Counted from the first letter of the stretch, positions 44,308-53,890 are shown. The stretch: DNA of 64,000 nucleotides from Bacillota bacterium (GCA_017889705.1 JAGGAB010000011.1:36249-100248); one strand, 5' to 3'. Numbers and translations: made by a program. The notes: generated by a model from the letters alone, not told the origin.

Positions 44308-45177
44308 TTACTCAAAAACTTCGGCCGCCTTTTTAAGTAGTGCAGGCGGCAGTTCAATACCTAAATTAGCGGCTGCAAACGAATTAAGCTGAATCTCGGG
44401 GTTGTCAACAATACCGACAGGAATATTGCCAGGCTGGGCGCCGGCAAGAATCTGGGCTGCTTTAGCGGCACAGGCGCGACCCAGCTCATAATGATTAGAA
44501 ACCAGCGCTCCTAGTGCTCCAGACGGAACATTAGGGGCATGGGAAGTTATAAGCGGCAAGTTTGCAGCTTCAGCATAATAGGCCACACTGGCAAAGTTTT
44601 CTTCAATGATCCGGCCAATAGGCAGAAACAGCGCATCAAGCTCTGGGATCAGTCTGTCAGGTAAGGAGGATAACTCTTCCGGTTTAGCTATTGGCAGGTC
44701 AACAAGTGTAAAGGCAGTTTGCGCCGCCTGTTTAAAGTTGTTTACCTCAAGCAGGGCATTACTGTCAGCACTGTGATATAAAATGCCGATTGTCTTGGCC
44801 GCCGGTAAAAGTTCCTGAATAAATGCCGTTTTGGCGGCAGCCGGAACCATGCCGGCGACACCGGTGGCTTTGCCGCCAGGCTTATCCATGCTTTTGGCTA
44901 GGCCGGCACCGACCGGATCAAATACCGGTGTGAATACTACCGGTATGGTACCTGGTAATTGAACAGCCGCTTGGGCGGCAGGCGTCGAACAGGCGAAAAT
45001 TAACGCTGCCTGTTGATGTGCCAGTTTTTCAGCCAATTGTGGTAAATCGTTTACTGCGCCGTCAGCATTTACATAATGAAACTCGGCAGACACTCCTGAT
45101 TCAGACAGTCCGGCTTTAAAGCCGCGTACTGCATCGTCAAGGTTTTGAGTTAGTTGTAAAATACCAATATGATGCAA
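44308..45177 (-). CDS. ABC_sub_bind (PF04392) protein without signal peptide
   Basis: A 289-residue protein of the TrpX/ABC_sub_bind family: HHIGILQLTQNLDDAVRGFKAGLSE, IFACSTPAAQAAVQL, VPVVFTPVFDPVGAGLAKSMDKPGGKATGV and LPLITSHAPNVPSGALGALVSNHYELGRACAAKAAQILAG. It starts at TTG 45177 behind GAGGTG and enters the binding fold at once, with no signal peptide or lipobox. No permease or ATPase is nearby. It may be a cytoplasmic ligand-binding protein serving the U32/aminotransferase unit, or its secreted N-terminus was lost. Confidence 0.8.
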   Translation of the reverse strand: MHHIGILQLTQNLDDAVRGFKAGLSESGVSAEFHYVNADGAVNDLPQLAEKLAHQQAALIFACSTPAAQAAVQLPGTIPVVFTPVFDPVGAGLAKSMDKPGGKATGVAGMVPAAAKTAFIQELLPAAKTIGILYHSADSNALLEVNNFKQAAQTAFTLVDLPIAKPEELSSLPDRLIPELDALFLPIGRIIEENFASVAYYAEAANLPLITSHAPNVPSGALGALVSNHYELGRACAAKAAQILAGAQPGNIPVGIVDNPEIQLNSFAAANLGIELPPALLKKAAEVFE

Positions 45178-45335
45178 GTGGACAACACCTCTGGTTATTT
45201 TTTTAATACAATTTCCACACTGAAGAGATGAATACCTGCCCCAAAACTGTAATTTTGTTTACTATTTCCCATAGTGGCGCAGTCGTGGTAAACTAAGAGA
45301 ATAATAGTTTGCACACCGGAGGGTATGTTGATCTT

Positions 45336-48300
45336 ATGTTTGTTCACCTTCATAATCATACAGAATACAGCTTATTAGACGGTGCCGGGAGGATTGTCGA
45401 CCTGGTAAGCCGAGCTAAAGAAATGGGAATGCCGGCCGTGGCAGTGACTGACCATGGCACAATGTATGGAATTATTGATTTTTATAAACAAGCCAAAAAG
45501 CAGGGCATAAAGCCTATTATTGGCTGCGAAGTATATGTGGCGCCGCGTTCACGGTTTGAAAAAGTTGCTGTTGAAGGGGAAGCCTATTACCACTTGGTTT
45601 TACTGGCAGCCAATGATCAGGGCTATCGTAATCTAATTGAACTGGTGTCACGCGGGTATAGCGAAGGATTTTACTATAAGCCTCGTATTGACCGGGAGAT
45701 ACTGCGCAGTTATAGCGAAGGAATTATTGGGTTAAGCGCCTGTATTGCCGGTGAGATACCGGCGGCCATTTTGCGGGGCGATATTGACGGAGCCGAAGCT
45801 TTGGCCAGTGAATACAAGGATATTTTTGGCCCTGATAACTTTTATATTGAGCTGCAGGATCATGGCATGCCCGAAGAAAAACAGGCTAACCAGCAGTTGG
45901 TTAAAATCGCACGCAAGCTGGGATTAGGCCTTGTTGCCACAAATGATGCCCATTATATAAATAAACAGGATGCGGAATGTCATGATGTCCTGCTTTGCAT
46001 TCAAACAGGCAAGACAGTCGACGAACCTGGAAGAATGCGGTTTCCGGGTGATGATTTTTACTTAAAATCGTCAGAAGAAATGGCCGGATTGTTTGCGGAA
46101 TATCCTGAAGCACTGGCAAATACCGTTAAAATTGCCGAACGCTGCGAAGTCACCTTTAATTTTGATGTCTTATATCTGCCAGATTTCCCGACACCGGACG
46201 GAACCAGTGATGAAGAATATCTGACCCAGCTATGTCAAAAGGCGCTTTCCTGGCGGTATTCAGAGATAACACCGGAGATAACGGAACGGCTAGAGTATGA
46301 ACTGGCAGTAATCAAAAAAATGGGCTATCCCAGCTATTTTCTGATTGTCTGGGATTTTGTAAACTATTCCCGGACAAAGTCGATCCCGGTAGGACCAGGC
46401 AGGGGATCGGCCGCAGGCAGTATTGTTGCTTATTTATTAGGTATTACCAGTATTGACCCGCTTAAGTATGGTTTGCTGTTTGAACGCTTTTTAAATCCTG
46501 AACGTGTGTCGATGCCTGATATTGATATTGATTTTTGTTATGAGCGCCGCGGCGAAATTATCGAATATGTTGTGTCCCGTTATGGCAGTGACCGGGTAGC
46601 CCAAATTATTACCTTTGGTACTATGGCAGCGCGAGCGGCTATTCGCGATGTCGGCCGGGCACTGAATATGTCTTATAGTGATGTTGACCGGATTGCCAAG
46701 CTGGTGCCGGCAGAACTGGGCATTACTTTGAAAAAGGCATTAACGGCCAACCAGGAATTAAAGGGTTTATATGATACGGATGAAGCGGTTAAAAAATTGG
46801 TTGACCTGGCCATGGCGGTGGAAGGACTGCCACGGCATGCTTCTACTCATGCTGCCGGTGTCGTTATTGCCAAAGAGCCGTTAACACACTTTGCGCCCTT
46901 GCAGCTTTCCAATGAGGGCTTTCTTGTCACCCAATATGATAAAGACCGGATTGAAGAAATAGGTCTTTTAAAGATGGATCTTTTAGGACTTAGAACACTG
47001 ACTGTCATTGGGGATGCGCTGGCGCTTATTAAGGAAAATCGGGGTCTTGAGATTGATATAGAACAAATTCCGCTGGAGGATGCCAAAACTTGTGCGATGC
47101 TGTCAAGCGGCGACACTTCCGGCGTATTTCAGATGGAATCAAGCGGCATGACCAATTTGGTAAGGGATTTAAAGCCTGAACGGTTTGACGATTTGATCCC
47201 GCTGGTGGCACTTTACCGGCCAGGCCCGCTGGGCAGCGGTATGGTATCTGATTTTATTGACGGTCGCCATGAGAAAAAAGAAGTTTCCTATCTGCACCCA
47301 CTACTAGAGCCTATTTTAAAAGATACCTTTGGCGTTATTTTGTACCAGGAACAGGTTATGCAGATTGCCTCAACGTTGGCAGGCTTTACGCTGGGACAAG
47401 CCGATTTGCTCAGGCGTGCTATGGGTAAGAAAAAACATGAAGTACTGGCCGCGCAGCGCGAAACTTTCCTAAAAGGGGCTGCTGAGCGGGGAATTGATGC
47501 CAAACTAGCTCATGATGTGTTTGAACTTATGACCCATTTTGCCGATTATGGTTTTAATAAATCCCATAGTGCGGCGTACGCCCTTGTTGCTTATCAGACA
47601 GCATATCTAAAGGCGCATTATCCTCAGGAATTTTATGCTGCCTTGCTGACAAGTGTCATGGGTGCAAGTGATAAGATTGGTTATTATATTGAAGAATGCC
47701 GCCGCCGGGGGATTGCGGTATTGCCGCCTGATATTAATGCCAGCGGCCGGGCTTTTTCTGTTGATAACGGTGCCATTCGCTTTGGTTTGGCAGGCGTAAA
47801 AAATGCTGGCGACAATGCGCTGGAAAGCATCACGACAGCCCGCAGGCAAGATGGCAAATTTACGTCGCTTGTTGATTTTTGCTCGCGTGTCGATATGCGC
47901 TTGGTCAACAAGCGCGTAATCGAGAGTTTGATAAAATGCGGTGCATTTGACTCTCTCCAGGCAAAGCGGTCGCAGTTTTTGGAAGTGTTGGAACAGGCCG
48001 TGGAAGTAGCTGCCTGCCGGCAAAAGGACGCGGCAAGCGGTCAATTAGGGTTATTTGGCGAAGAAACATTGGAATGTGTGAATGATGTAGTGCTGCCTGA
48101 CATACCTGAGCTGCCGCAGGAACAGCTATTGGCGCTGGAAAAAGAAATAACCGGTTTTTATGTAACCGGTCATCCGCTGGATAAACATCGGGCCAAGCTT
48201 GATACGCTGCCTGCGCTGGGAAGCTTGGCAGAAGGACAGTATAGTGATGGCCAGCTTATTAAAGTAGGCGGGCTGATTGGCAGTGCCAAGCGTATTAATA

Positions 48301-48728
48301 CCAAGAATGGCAGTATGATGTGTTTTGTTAGCCTTGAAGATTTTACCGGCCAGGTGGAAGTCATTGTATTTCCCAAAGTTTTTGAAAAGACAGGGCGGTT
48401 CTTGGCTCCTGATCTTGCTGTTATGGTACATGGCCGTCTTAATATTCACGAAGAAGGCGCCAAGATTATGGCTGACGATATTCAGCCGCTGGGAAGTGCG
48501 GGGGCAGAGGTTAGGATTACCTTGCGTAAAGACCAGGAAACGCCGGATGTTTTGGGTAGCCTAAAAAAACTACTCAATCAGTATAAAGGTTCTTCCGCCG
48601 TATATCTGCATCTTGCTGACAGCCGCCGCGTAATCAAAACCGAGCGGGATTTTTGGATTGAGCCTTCCCCGGCTGCGCTTACCGCCATCGAGAGTCTTTT
48701 AGGAAAAGGGACAGTTACTACCTGTTAA
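45336..48728 (+). CDS. dnaE: DNA polymerase III alpha subunit, DnaE type
   Basis: A replicative polymerase of 1130 residues. PHP domain: FVHLHNHTEYSLLDGAGR at the N-terminus. Palm: GPGRGSAAGSIVAYLLGI and PDIDIDFCYERRGE (catalytic Asp). Then VALYRPGPLGSGM, EQVMQIASTLAGF and NKSHSAAYALVAYQTAYLK. A helix-hairpin-helix region follows and an OB domain (IKVGGLIGSAKRINTKNGSMMCFVSLEDFTGQVEVI). No proofreading exonuclease insert. ATG 45336 lies 13 bases after GGAGGG, a long gap. Its 3' end overlaps the convergent YdcF-like gene by 11 bases. Confidence 0.96.
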   Translation: MFVHLHNHTEYSLLDGAGRIVDLVSRAKEMGMPAVAVTDHGTMYGIIDFYKQAKKQGIKPIIGCEVYVAPRSRFEKVAVEGEAYYHLVLLAANDQGYRNLIELVSRGYSEGFYYKPRIDREILRSYSEGIIGLSACIAGEIPAAILRGDIDGAEALASEYKDIFGPDNFYIELQDHGMPEEKQANQQLVKIARKLGLGLVATNDAHYINKQDAECHDVLLCIQTGKTVDEPGRMRFPGDDFYLKSSEEMAGLFAEYPEALANTVKIAERCEVTFNFDVLYLPDFPTPDGTSDEEYLTQLCQKALSWRYSEITPEITERLEYELAVIKKMGYPSYFLIVWDFVNYSRTKSIPVGPGRGSAAGSIVAYLLGITSIDPLKYGLLFERFLNPERVSMPDIDIDFCYERRGEIIEYVVSRYGSDRVAQIITFGTMAARAAIRDVGRALNMSYSDVDRIAKLVPAELGITLKKALTANQELKGLYDTDEAVKKLVDLAMAVEGLPRHASTHAAGVVIAKEPLTHFAPLQLSNEGFLVTQYDKDRIEEIGLLKMDLLGLRTLTVIGDALALIKENRGLEIDIEQIPLEDAKTCAMLSSGDTSGVFQMESSGMTNLVRDLKPERFDDLIPLVALYRPGPLGSGMVSDFIDGRHEKKEVSYLHPLLEPILKDTFGVILYQEQVMQIASTLAGFTLGQADLLRRAMGKKKHEVLAAQRETFLKGAAERGIDAKLAHDVFELMTHFADYGFNKSHSAAYALVAYQTAYLKAHYPQEFYAALLTSVMGASDKIGYYIEECRRRGIAVLPPDINASGRAFSVDNGAIRFGLAGVKNAGDNALESITTARRQDGKFTSLVDFCSRVDMRLVNKRVIESLIKCGAFDSLQAKRSQFLEVLEQAVEVAACRQKDAASGQLGLFGEETLECVNDVVLPDIPELPQEQLLALEKEITGFYVTGHPLDKHRAKLDTLPALGSLAEGQYSDGQLIKVGGLIGSAKRINTKNGSMMCFVSLEDFTGQVEVIVFPKVFEKTGRFLAPDLAVMVHGRLNIHEEGAKIMADDIQPLGSAGAEVRITLRKDQETPDVLGSLKKLLNQYKGSSAVYLHLADSRRVIKTERDFWIEPSPAALTAIESLLGKGTVTTC

Positions 48729-49302
48729 ATACCAACAGGGACAGCATTGCCGCTCCCTCACGAGCATACTGCTTAATTGTAAGATAGGCATTGTCGGCCA
48801 TGGGGGCGGCTGAACCGCTGGCATCTATCCCTAATTGCTGAGCAAGTACAAGGGAACGCCTGATGTGAGAAGCGTTGGAAACAATAATAGCATGGCGAAA
48901 GCCTTGCTCGCGCATGATGTTTTTGCTGTTAAGCAGGTTTTGATAGGTATTATAAGATTTATCTTCCAGATAAATCTTTTCAGGTGAAATACCGTTAGCA
49001 GTGAGATAGTTGCGCATAATACTGGCTTCGCTGGCGATTTCATCTGAACCCTGGGCACCGCTGACAATAATTGTTGGTGCAAAGCCCTTATTATATAATC
49101 TAACGGCTTCATCCAGCCGCAGGCGGAGCATGGCACTGGGCTGGTTACCGATAAGCTTGGCTCCCAGTACAATGATGGTGTCGCTGGGAACTGGCTGAGT
49201 CAGGTGGGCGACGGTAATGATCGGAATTTCCACGACAGCCACAGTAATGATAACTAGCAGCAATAAATATCGCCTTATTCTGGGCGTTAACAGTAACTTC
49301 AT
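48718..49302 (-). CDS. YdcF/SanA-like DUF218 membrane protein
   Basis: A 194-residue protein with an N-terminal membrane helix (about residues 10-32) and a DUF218 domain: DTIIVLGAKLIGNQPSAMLRLRLDEAVRLYNKG, IIVSGAQGSDEIASEASIMRNYL, EDKSYNTYQNLLNSKNIM and AIIVSNASHIRRSLVLAQQLG. Relatives (SanA, ElyC) affect envelope permeability and lipid-carrier handling; the exact reaction is not known. The start follows GGAGG. Confidence 0.88.
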   Translation of the reverse strand: MKLLLTPRIRRYLLLLVIITVAVVEIPIITVAHLTQPVPSDTIIVLGAKLIGNQPSAMLRLRLDEAVRLYNKGFAPTIIVSGAQGSDEIASEASIMRNYLTANGISPEKIYLEDKSYNTYQNLLNSKNIMREQGFRHAIIVSNASHIRRSLVLAQQLGIDASGSAAPMADNAYLTIKQYAREGAAMLSLLVFNR

Positions 49303-49552
49303 TAGAATTGAGCCTCCGTACAGGTTGGAATATATATATTATAACACCAAGTCGCTTAGAGTGATAATCTGACGTATTATATGCTTTGTATGAATGGGCT
49401 TGGTAAGTATGGTGGGAAACTAAAGCAAAAACTTTGTTTGAATAAAAAAGGTTTGAATAAAAAATGTTGCAGTTTTCCATAAAATAATATTAGAATAAGA
49501 GATGGTATTATTTGTTACCCATATTATAAGTTTGACAACAGGAGGATACTAC

Positions 49553-50338
49553 ATGGAAATAATAGTCTGTGTCAAGCAGGTGCCTGACACCACTGAAGTG
49601 AAGATTGATCCGCAGACAAATACACTGATTCGCCAGGGTGTGCCAAGTATTGTAAATCCTTTTGATAAAAATGCAGTGGAAGAGGCTCTAAAGCTAAAAG
49701 AAAAACATGGCGGTAAAGTAACGGTAATTTCTATGGGACCACCACAGGCCAAAGATGCCTTGAAAGAATGTATTGCTCTGGGTGCTGACGAAGCTATTTT
49801 GTTAAGTGACCGCGCTTTTGGCGGAGCGGATACCTTGGCTACCAGCCGTACCTTGGCTGCGGCCATCAAAAAAATTGGCAATTTTGACGTAATTCTTTGC
49901 GGCAAACAGGCTATTGACGGTGACACTGCCCAGGTCGGTCCTGAGATTGCCGAACATCTGGATATTGCGCAAATTACCTATGTTTCCAAATTAGAAATTA
50001 CCGACGGAATTGTCCGGGCTGAACGCGAACACGAAGAAGGCTACGAAGTTATTGAAACCAAACTGCCTGTGCTTTTAAGCGTGGTTAAAGCAATTAATGA
50101 ACCGCGTTATCCCAGTATCAAAAACACCATGAAAGCCAACCGCAAAGAAATTCCGGTCTGGACGGCAACTGATGTTGAGGTTGATCCTGAGCAAATTGGA
50201 CTAAAAGGTTCGCCTACTCAGGTACGCCGTATCTTTACCCCCAAACAGCGGGTACAAGGTGAGATTATTCAGGAAGATGACGTTCGCACTGCTGTAAATC
50301 GCTTGCTGGTTAAACTGAATCAGGCGAAAATCATCTGA
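49553..50338 (+). CDS. etfB: Electron transfer flavoprotein beta subunit, second copy
   Basis: A 261-residue EtfB: IIVCVKQVPDTTEVKIDPQTNTL, NPFDKNAVEEALKLKEKHGG, MGPPQAKDALKECIALGADEAILLSDRAFGGADTLATSRTL and CGKQAIDGDTAQVGPEIAEHL. ATG 49553 follows AGGAGG; the frame extends upstream without a ribosome site. It forms a two-gene unit with the next etfA. No acyl-CoA dehydrogenase, CoA transferase or hydroxyacid dehydrogenase is adjacent, so its electron partner lies elsewhere. Confidence 0.94.
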   Translation: MEIIVCVKQVPDTTEVKIDPQTNTLIRQGVPSIVNPFDKNAVEEALKLKEKHGGKVTVISMGPPQAKDALKECIALGADEAILLSDRAFGGADTLATSRTLAAAIKKIGNFDVILCGKQAIDGDTAQVGPEIAEHLDIAQITYVSKLEITDGIVRAEREHEEGYEVIETKLPVLLSVVKAINEPRYPSIKNTMKANRKEIPVWTATDVEVDPEQIGLKGSPTQVRRIFTPKQRVQGEIIQEDDVRTAVNRLLVKLNQAKII

Positions 50339-50357
50339 TAACAGGGGGTATAGTAAA

Positions 50358-51557
50358 ATGGCTGTAATTGTAGATAAAGAACAGTGTATTGGCTGCGGTG
50401 CCTGTGTCAGCACCTGCCCATTTGGCGCTATTGTCATGGAAGAGGACAAGGCTGTGATTACCGATGCCTGTACTGTATGCGGTGCCTGTATTGATGTTTG
50501 TCCAGTCGGAGCCATAACCCGGCCTGCTGCGGGAAAACCGGCAGCAGATACCAGTGAATATCAAGGTGTTTGGGTATATATTGAACAATTTCAGGGCAAA
50601 GCCCGCAATGTCGGTCATGAACTTATAGGTGAAGGCCGAAAATTGGCTGATGCAATGAAACAAGAGTTAGCTGCTGTGCTTATTGGCGATGGGGTAGAGG
50701 CCTTAGCCAAAGATATGTTTGCCAGCGGTGCCGATAAAGTGTATTTGATAGACGGAACAGAGTATAAGCATTACAGTACAGATGCCTATACGATTGCAAT
50801 AACTGATTTAATTCGTACCTACAAACCGTCGGTTATCCTTATGGGGGCAACCAATGACGGGCGGGATCTGGGGCCACGGGTTGCCTGCAGGGTTGGTACA
50901 GGCCTCACTGCTGACTGTACCAACTTAGGAATTGATGAAGAAACCGGACTTGTTGCCTGGACGCGCCCGGCCTTCGGCGGCAATATTATGGCTACCATTC
51001 TTTGTCCTAACCATCGGCCGCAGATGGGAACTGTTCGTCCTAATGTATTCAAGCGCCCAGAGCCGGATATGTCCCGTAACGGTGAAGTAATTCGGGTAGC
51101 CGGCAAAGTGAAGGCAGCAGATATTCGCACCAAGCTCATTGAAATCCTGTCACTTACCGATACGGCTTCCTGCAATCTGGAAGAAGCTGAGTTTATTGTT
51201 GCCGGTGGCCGGGGTATGGGAAAACCAGAGAATTTCACGCTTATTGAAGAACTGGCAACAGTATTAGGCGGCGCAGTCGGGGCTTCTCGGGCAGCTGTTG
51301 ATGCTGGCTGGAAACCAGCCATTCATCAGGTTGGACAAACCGGCAAAACAGTAGCTCCCAAGGTTTATATTGCCTGCGGCATCAGTGGTGCTATTCAGCA
51401 TCTGGCAGGCATGTCGACATCAGACACCATTATTGCCATCAACAAAGATGTTTCGGCACCCATCTTTAAATCAGCCGACTTTGGTATTGTCGGCGATGTT
51501 TTGGAAGTATTGCCGGTGCTGATTGAAGAGATCAAGAAGCTTAAACAATCCTGTTAA
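50358..51557 (+). CDS. etfA: Electron transfer flavoprotein alpha subunit with two [4Fe-4S] ferredoxin motifs
   Basis: A 399-residue EtfA. The N-terminal ferredoxin domain has two complete sites, CIGCGACVSTCPFGA (Cys 10-20) and CTVCGACIDVCPVGA. The flavodoxin-like body follows with LMGATNDGRDLGPRVACRVGTGLTADC and RPAFGGNIMATIL, and the FAD domain GQTGKTVAPKVYIACGISGAIQHLAGM. This layout matches EtfA subunits of bifurcating caffeyl-CoA or acyl-CoA reductase complexes. It differs from the LctC-like EtfA above in cluster number and so probably serves another dehydrogenase. Confidence 0.94.
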   Translation: MAVIVDKEQCIGCGACVSTCPFGAIVMEEDKAVITDACTVCGACIDVCPVGAITRPAAGKPAADTSEYQGVWVYIEQFQGKARNVGHELIGEGRKLADAMKQELAAVLIGDGVEALAKDMFASGADKVYLIDGTEYKHYSTDAYTIAITDLIRTYKPSVILMGATNDGRDLGPRVACRVGTGLTADCTNLGIDEETGLVAWTRPAFGGNIMATILCPNHRPQMGTVRPNVFKRPEPDMSRNGEVIRVAGKVKAADIRTKLIEILSLTDTASCNLEEAEFIVAGGRGMGKPENFTLIEELATVLGGAVGASRAAVDAGWKPAIHQVGQTGKTVAPKVYIACGISGAIQHLAGMSTSDTIIAINKDVSAPIFKSADFGIVGDVLEVLPVLIEEIKKLKQSC

Positions 51558-51573
51558 TACGTATACGTAGAAT

Positions 51574-51617
51574 AAGTCCCGTACGCTGACAAACCATTAG
51601 CGTACGGGACTTGTGTT
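51574..51617. terminator. Bidirectional terminator between etfA2 and EamA
   Basis: A perfect 14-bp stem (51574-51587 with 51599-51612; arm AAGTCCCGTACGCT) and 11-base loop, with TTTTT shortly after. It lies between convergent genes. Confidence 0.87.
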
Positions 51618-51642
51618 TTTAATATGAAAATCAAATTATGGG

Positions 51643-52557
51643 TTATTTGGAGTTGGATAAATCAGCGGTGCTTTCGAGCAACACCTTTTTTGTGCTGGGG
51701 CCTTTAGCAAGGTATAAGCCTGCCAGGATTACCACCGCACCGGCAAATTGCAGCCAGCCAAAAGTTTCATCAAGAAAGAAATAGCCGCCGGCAACAGCAA
51801 AAACCGGCGCCAGATTATTGTACAGGGAAGCGGTGGTGCTGCCGGCTTTGGCAGTTCCCCAAATCCAGAGACAGTTGGCTAAACAAAGCGGGAAAATTCC
51901 TGAGTATAGAATGCTTGACCAGCCAGGCCAGGGAACAGTACTCCAATCCATTGCCATAACAGAAGGTAAAGATACGGCGGTAAACAAGCCTGTGGAGATT
52001 AATAAAATATAGGCAGTAATTTGATAGGGTGAATACGTGGTAGTTAAGGGGCGGGAAAAAACCGTGTAGTAACCATAACTTAATTGGGCAAGTAACAGCA
52101 GAATTGCCCCGGTTATATGGTCGCCGGAAAGACTGATTTCTTTGCCTGTACCAGCCACCATTAATGATACTCCGGCAAGTGACAGGACAATCCCTTTGAT
52201 GGTATGAGGCTTAATGTTTTCAATGCGGTGAAAATGATTGATAATTGCCACACTGACAGGCAAACAGGCCAAAATAAGCGAAGAGTTACCGGCTGTAGTT
52301 AACTGTACACCAAAGGTAAAAAAGATTTGAAATCCGAAAAAACCTAAGCAGGATATGGCGAGAGCCTTCCAATCTTCACGTTGTAACGGCACCCAGGTAC
52401 ACAGTCGTGGTAGAATAAGCCAGCCAACCACTAAAGCAGCAAACAGGCGGACGGCATTATAAGGCATCGGCGGAATGTAAATAAGACCGATCTTCATAAT
52501 TGGTGCGTTAATTCCCCAGAGGAAAGCAACAAAAGCTAATAGCATATGTACACGCAT
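51643..52557 (-). CDS. EamA (DMT superfamily) transporter, second
   Basis: A 304-residue protein with ten predicted helices in two repeats. It starts MRVHMLLAFVAFLWGINAPIMK and has GNSSLILACLPVSVAI, NNLAPVFAVAGGYFFLDETFGWLQFAGAVVILAGLYLAKG. It is only distantly like the EamA at 28988. The substrate is unknown. It is divergent from the DUF362 gene, with a perfect 26-bp palindrome between the two starts. Confidence 0.9.
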   Translation of the reverse strand: MRVHMLLAFVAFLWGINAPIMKIGLIYIPPMPYNAVRLFAALVVGWLILPRLCTWVPLQREDWKALAISCLGFFGFQIFFTFGVQLTTAGNSSLILACLPVSVAIINHFHRIENIKPHTIKGIVLSLAGVSLMVAGTGKEISLSGDHITGAILLLLAQLSYGYYTVFSRPLTTTYSPYQITAYILLISTGLFTAVSLPSVMAMDWSTVPWPGWSSILYSGIFPLCLANCLWIWGTAKAGSTTASLYNNLAPVFAVAGGYFFLDETFGWLQFAGAVVILAGLYLAKGPSTKKVLLESTADLSNSK

Positions 52558-52603
52558 CTAAACACCTCACTGTTTAGTATACAATAAATAACAACGGAAT
52601 CCT

Positions 52604-52629
52604 ACCTGTGTTTATTAATAAACACAGGT
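52604..52629. promoter_or_regulatory. Perfect 26-bp palindrome, likely operator
   Basis: ACCTGTGTTTATT is followed directly by its exact complement (13 + 13 bases, no spacer) in the 164-base gap between the divergent EamA and DUF362 genes. Perfect symmetry with an AT-rich centre is typical of a dimeric regulator site. A hairpin role is unlikely because the loop would be closed. Confidence 0.65.
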
Positions 52630-52721
52630 CTGTTATACTTTATTATAGGATAATCAGGTGATCGTTTACGAATAGTATATCGGTCAGGCGGTTGCAATGA
52701 CAGGAGAGAGGAGTAAGCCGA

Positions 52722-53807
52722 ATGAATAAGGAAATTCACGTAATATATGGCTGTGAACCTCGGAAAATGGTTAAAGAACTTCTGGCAAAAATGCAGCTTG
52801 CCACGCAGTTGTCAGCCGATATGCATGTTGGGATAAAACCTAATTTGGTAGTTGCCAAAGAAGCGCAGTCAGGAGCGACAACAACGCCGGCGATTATTGA
52901 GGGGATTATTGAGTTCTTGCAGGCAAATGGTGTTAAAAAAATTAGTATCATGGAAGGATCCTGGGTGGGTGATTCTACCAAACGTGCCTTTAACATATGT
53001 GGCTATAAAGATATTTCACAAAAATATAAGGTTCCTTTATATGATTTAAAAGAAGATCAAGCAGTAGTAAAACGAATCGGCGACCTTGAGATTAAAGTAT
53101 GCAAAAAACCACTGGAAGTAGATTTGCTGATTAATGTGCCGGTACTTAAGGCTCACTGTCAGACACTGCTCACCTGTGCTTTGAAAAACTTAAAAGGCTG
53201 TATTCCGGATAGTGAAAAGCGCCGATTTCATAAAATGGGGTTAATGAAACCTGTTGCGTACTTAAGCAAGGCACTTACGCCGGGAATAACAATTATTGAT
53301 GCGATTGCCGGTGATCTTACCTTTGAAGAAGGCGGAAATCCGGTGCCGATGGACAGAGTCATTGCTGGTTATGACCCTGTACTGCTTGATGCCTATGCTG
53401 CCTGGCTGCTGGGATATTCGCCTGAGGATATCGAGTATATTGGTATAGCGGAACAGCTTGGCGTAGGGTCAGCCAAGTTAGGGGAAGCCCAAATTTTTGA
53501 ATACAATGCTGAACTTAAAAAACGTAGCCGGTTTGTTCCCACTAATCGAGCCAAGCAATTGGCACGCAGGGTAGAAGCTAAGGAAGCCTGTTCAGCCTGT
53601 TATGGCAGTTTAATTCATGCTTTGCAGCGATTGGATGACAATGGTACGCTAACCAAGATTGAACAGCCTATCTGTATTGGGCAAGGTTACCAAGGTCAAA
53701 CAGCAGACGGTCTGGGTATCGGGCAGTGTACCTGTCGTTTTGTCAGCTATGTACCTGGATGTCCGCCAAATGCGAAAGATATTGTGGATTTTTTATCGGA
53801 AAAATAA
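52722..53807 (+). CDS. DUF362-domain protein with Cys-rich C-terminus
   Basis: A 361-residue protein. The DUF362 domain (about residues 30-240) has GIKPNLVVAKEAQSGATT, ISIMEGSWVGDSTKRAFNICGY, NVPVLKAHCQTLLTCALKNLKGCIP and IIDAIAGD. The C-terminal part contains CSACYGSL, QCTCRF and YVPGCPPNAKDIVDFL, four or more Cys in pairs that suggest an iron-sulfur or metal site. It is a recurrent but unstudied family in anaerobes. The start follows GAGAGGAG. It is divergent from EamA and followed by a terminator. Confidence 0.86.
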   Translation: MNKEIHVIYGCEPRKMVKELLAKMQLATQLSADMHVGIKPNLVVAKEAQSGATTTPAIIEGIIEFLQANGVKKISIMEGSWVGDSTKRAFNICGYKDISQKYKVPLYDLKEDQAVVKRIGDLEIKVCKKPLEVDLLINVPVLKAHCQTLLTCALKNLKGCIPDSEKRRFHKMGLMKPVAYLSKALTPGITIIDAIAGDLTFEEGGNPVPMDRVIAGYDPVLLDAYAAWLLGYSPEDIEYIGIAEQLGVGSAKLGEAQIFEYNAELKKRSRFVPTNRAKQLARRVEAKEACSACYGSLIHALQRLDDNGTLTKIEQPICIGQGYQGQTADGLGIGQCTCRFVSYVPGCPPNAKDIVDFLSEK

Positions 53808-53823
53808 ATTGAACTATATAGCA

Positions 53824-53866
53824 AACACCAAGGAGCGGCCGGGGGATTTGGCCGCTCCTTGGTGTT
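53824..53866. terminator. Bidirectional terminator between DUF362 gene and glycerate kinase
   Basis: A perfect 17-bp stem (53824-53840 with 53850-53866; arm AACACCAAGGAGCGGCC) with a nine-base loop, between convergent genes. Confidence 0.87.
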
Positions 53867-53890
53867 AATGGGTATTGCCCAGCAAGAGGA

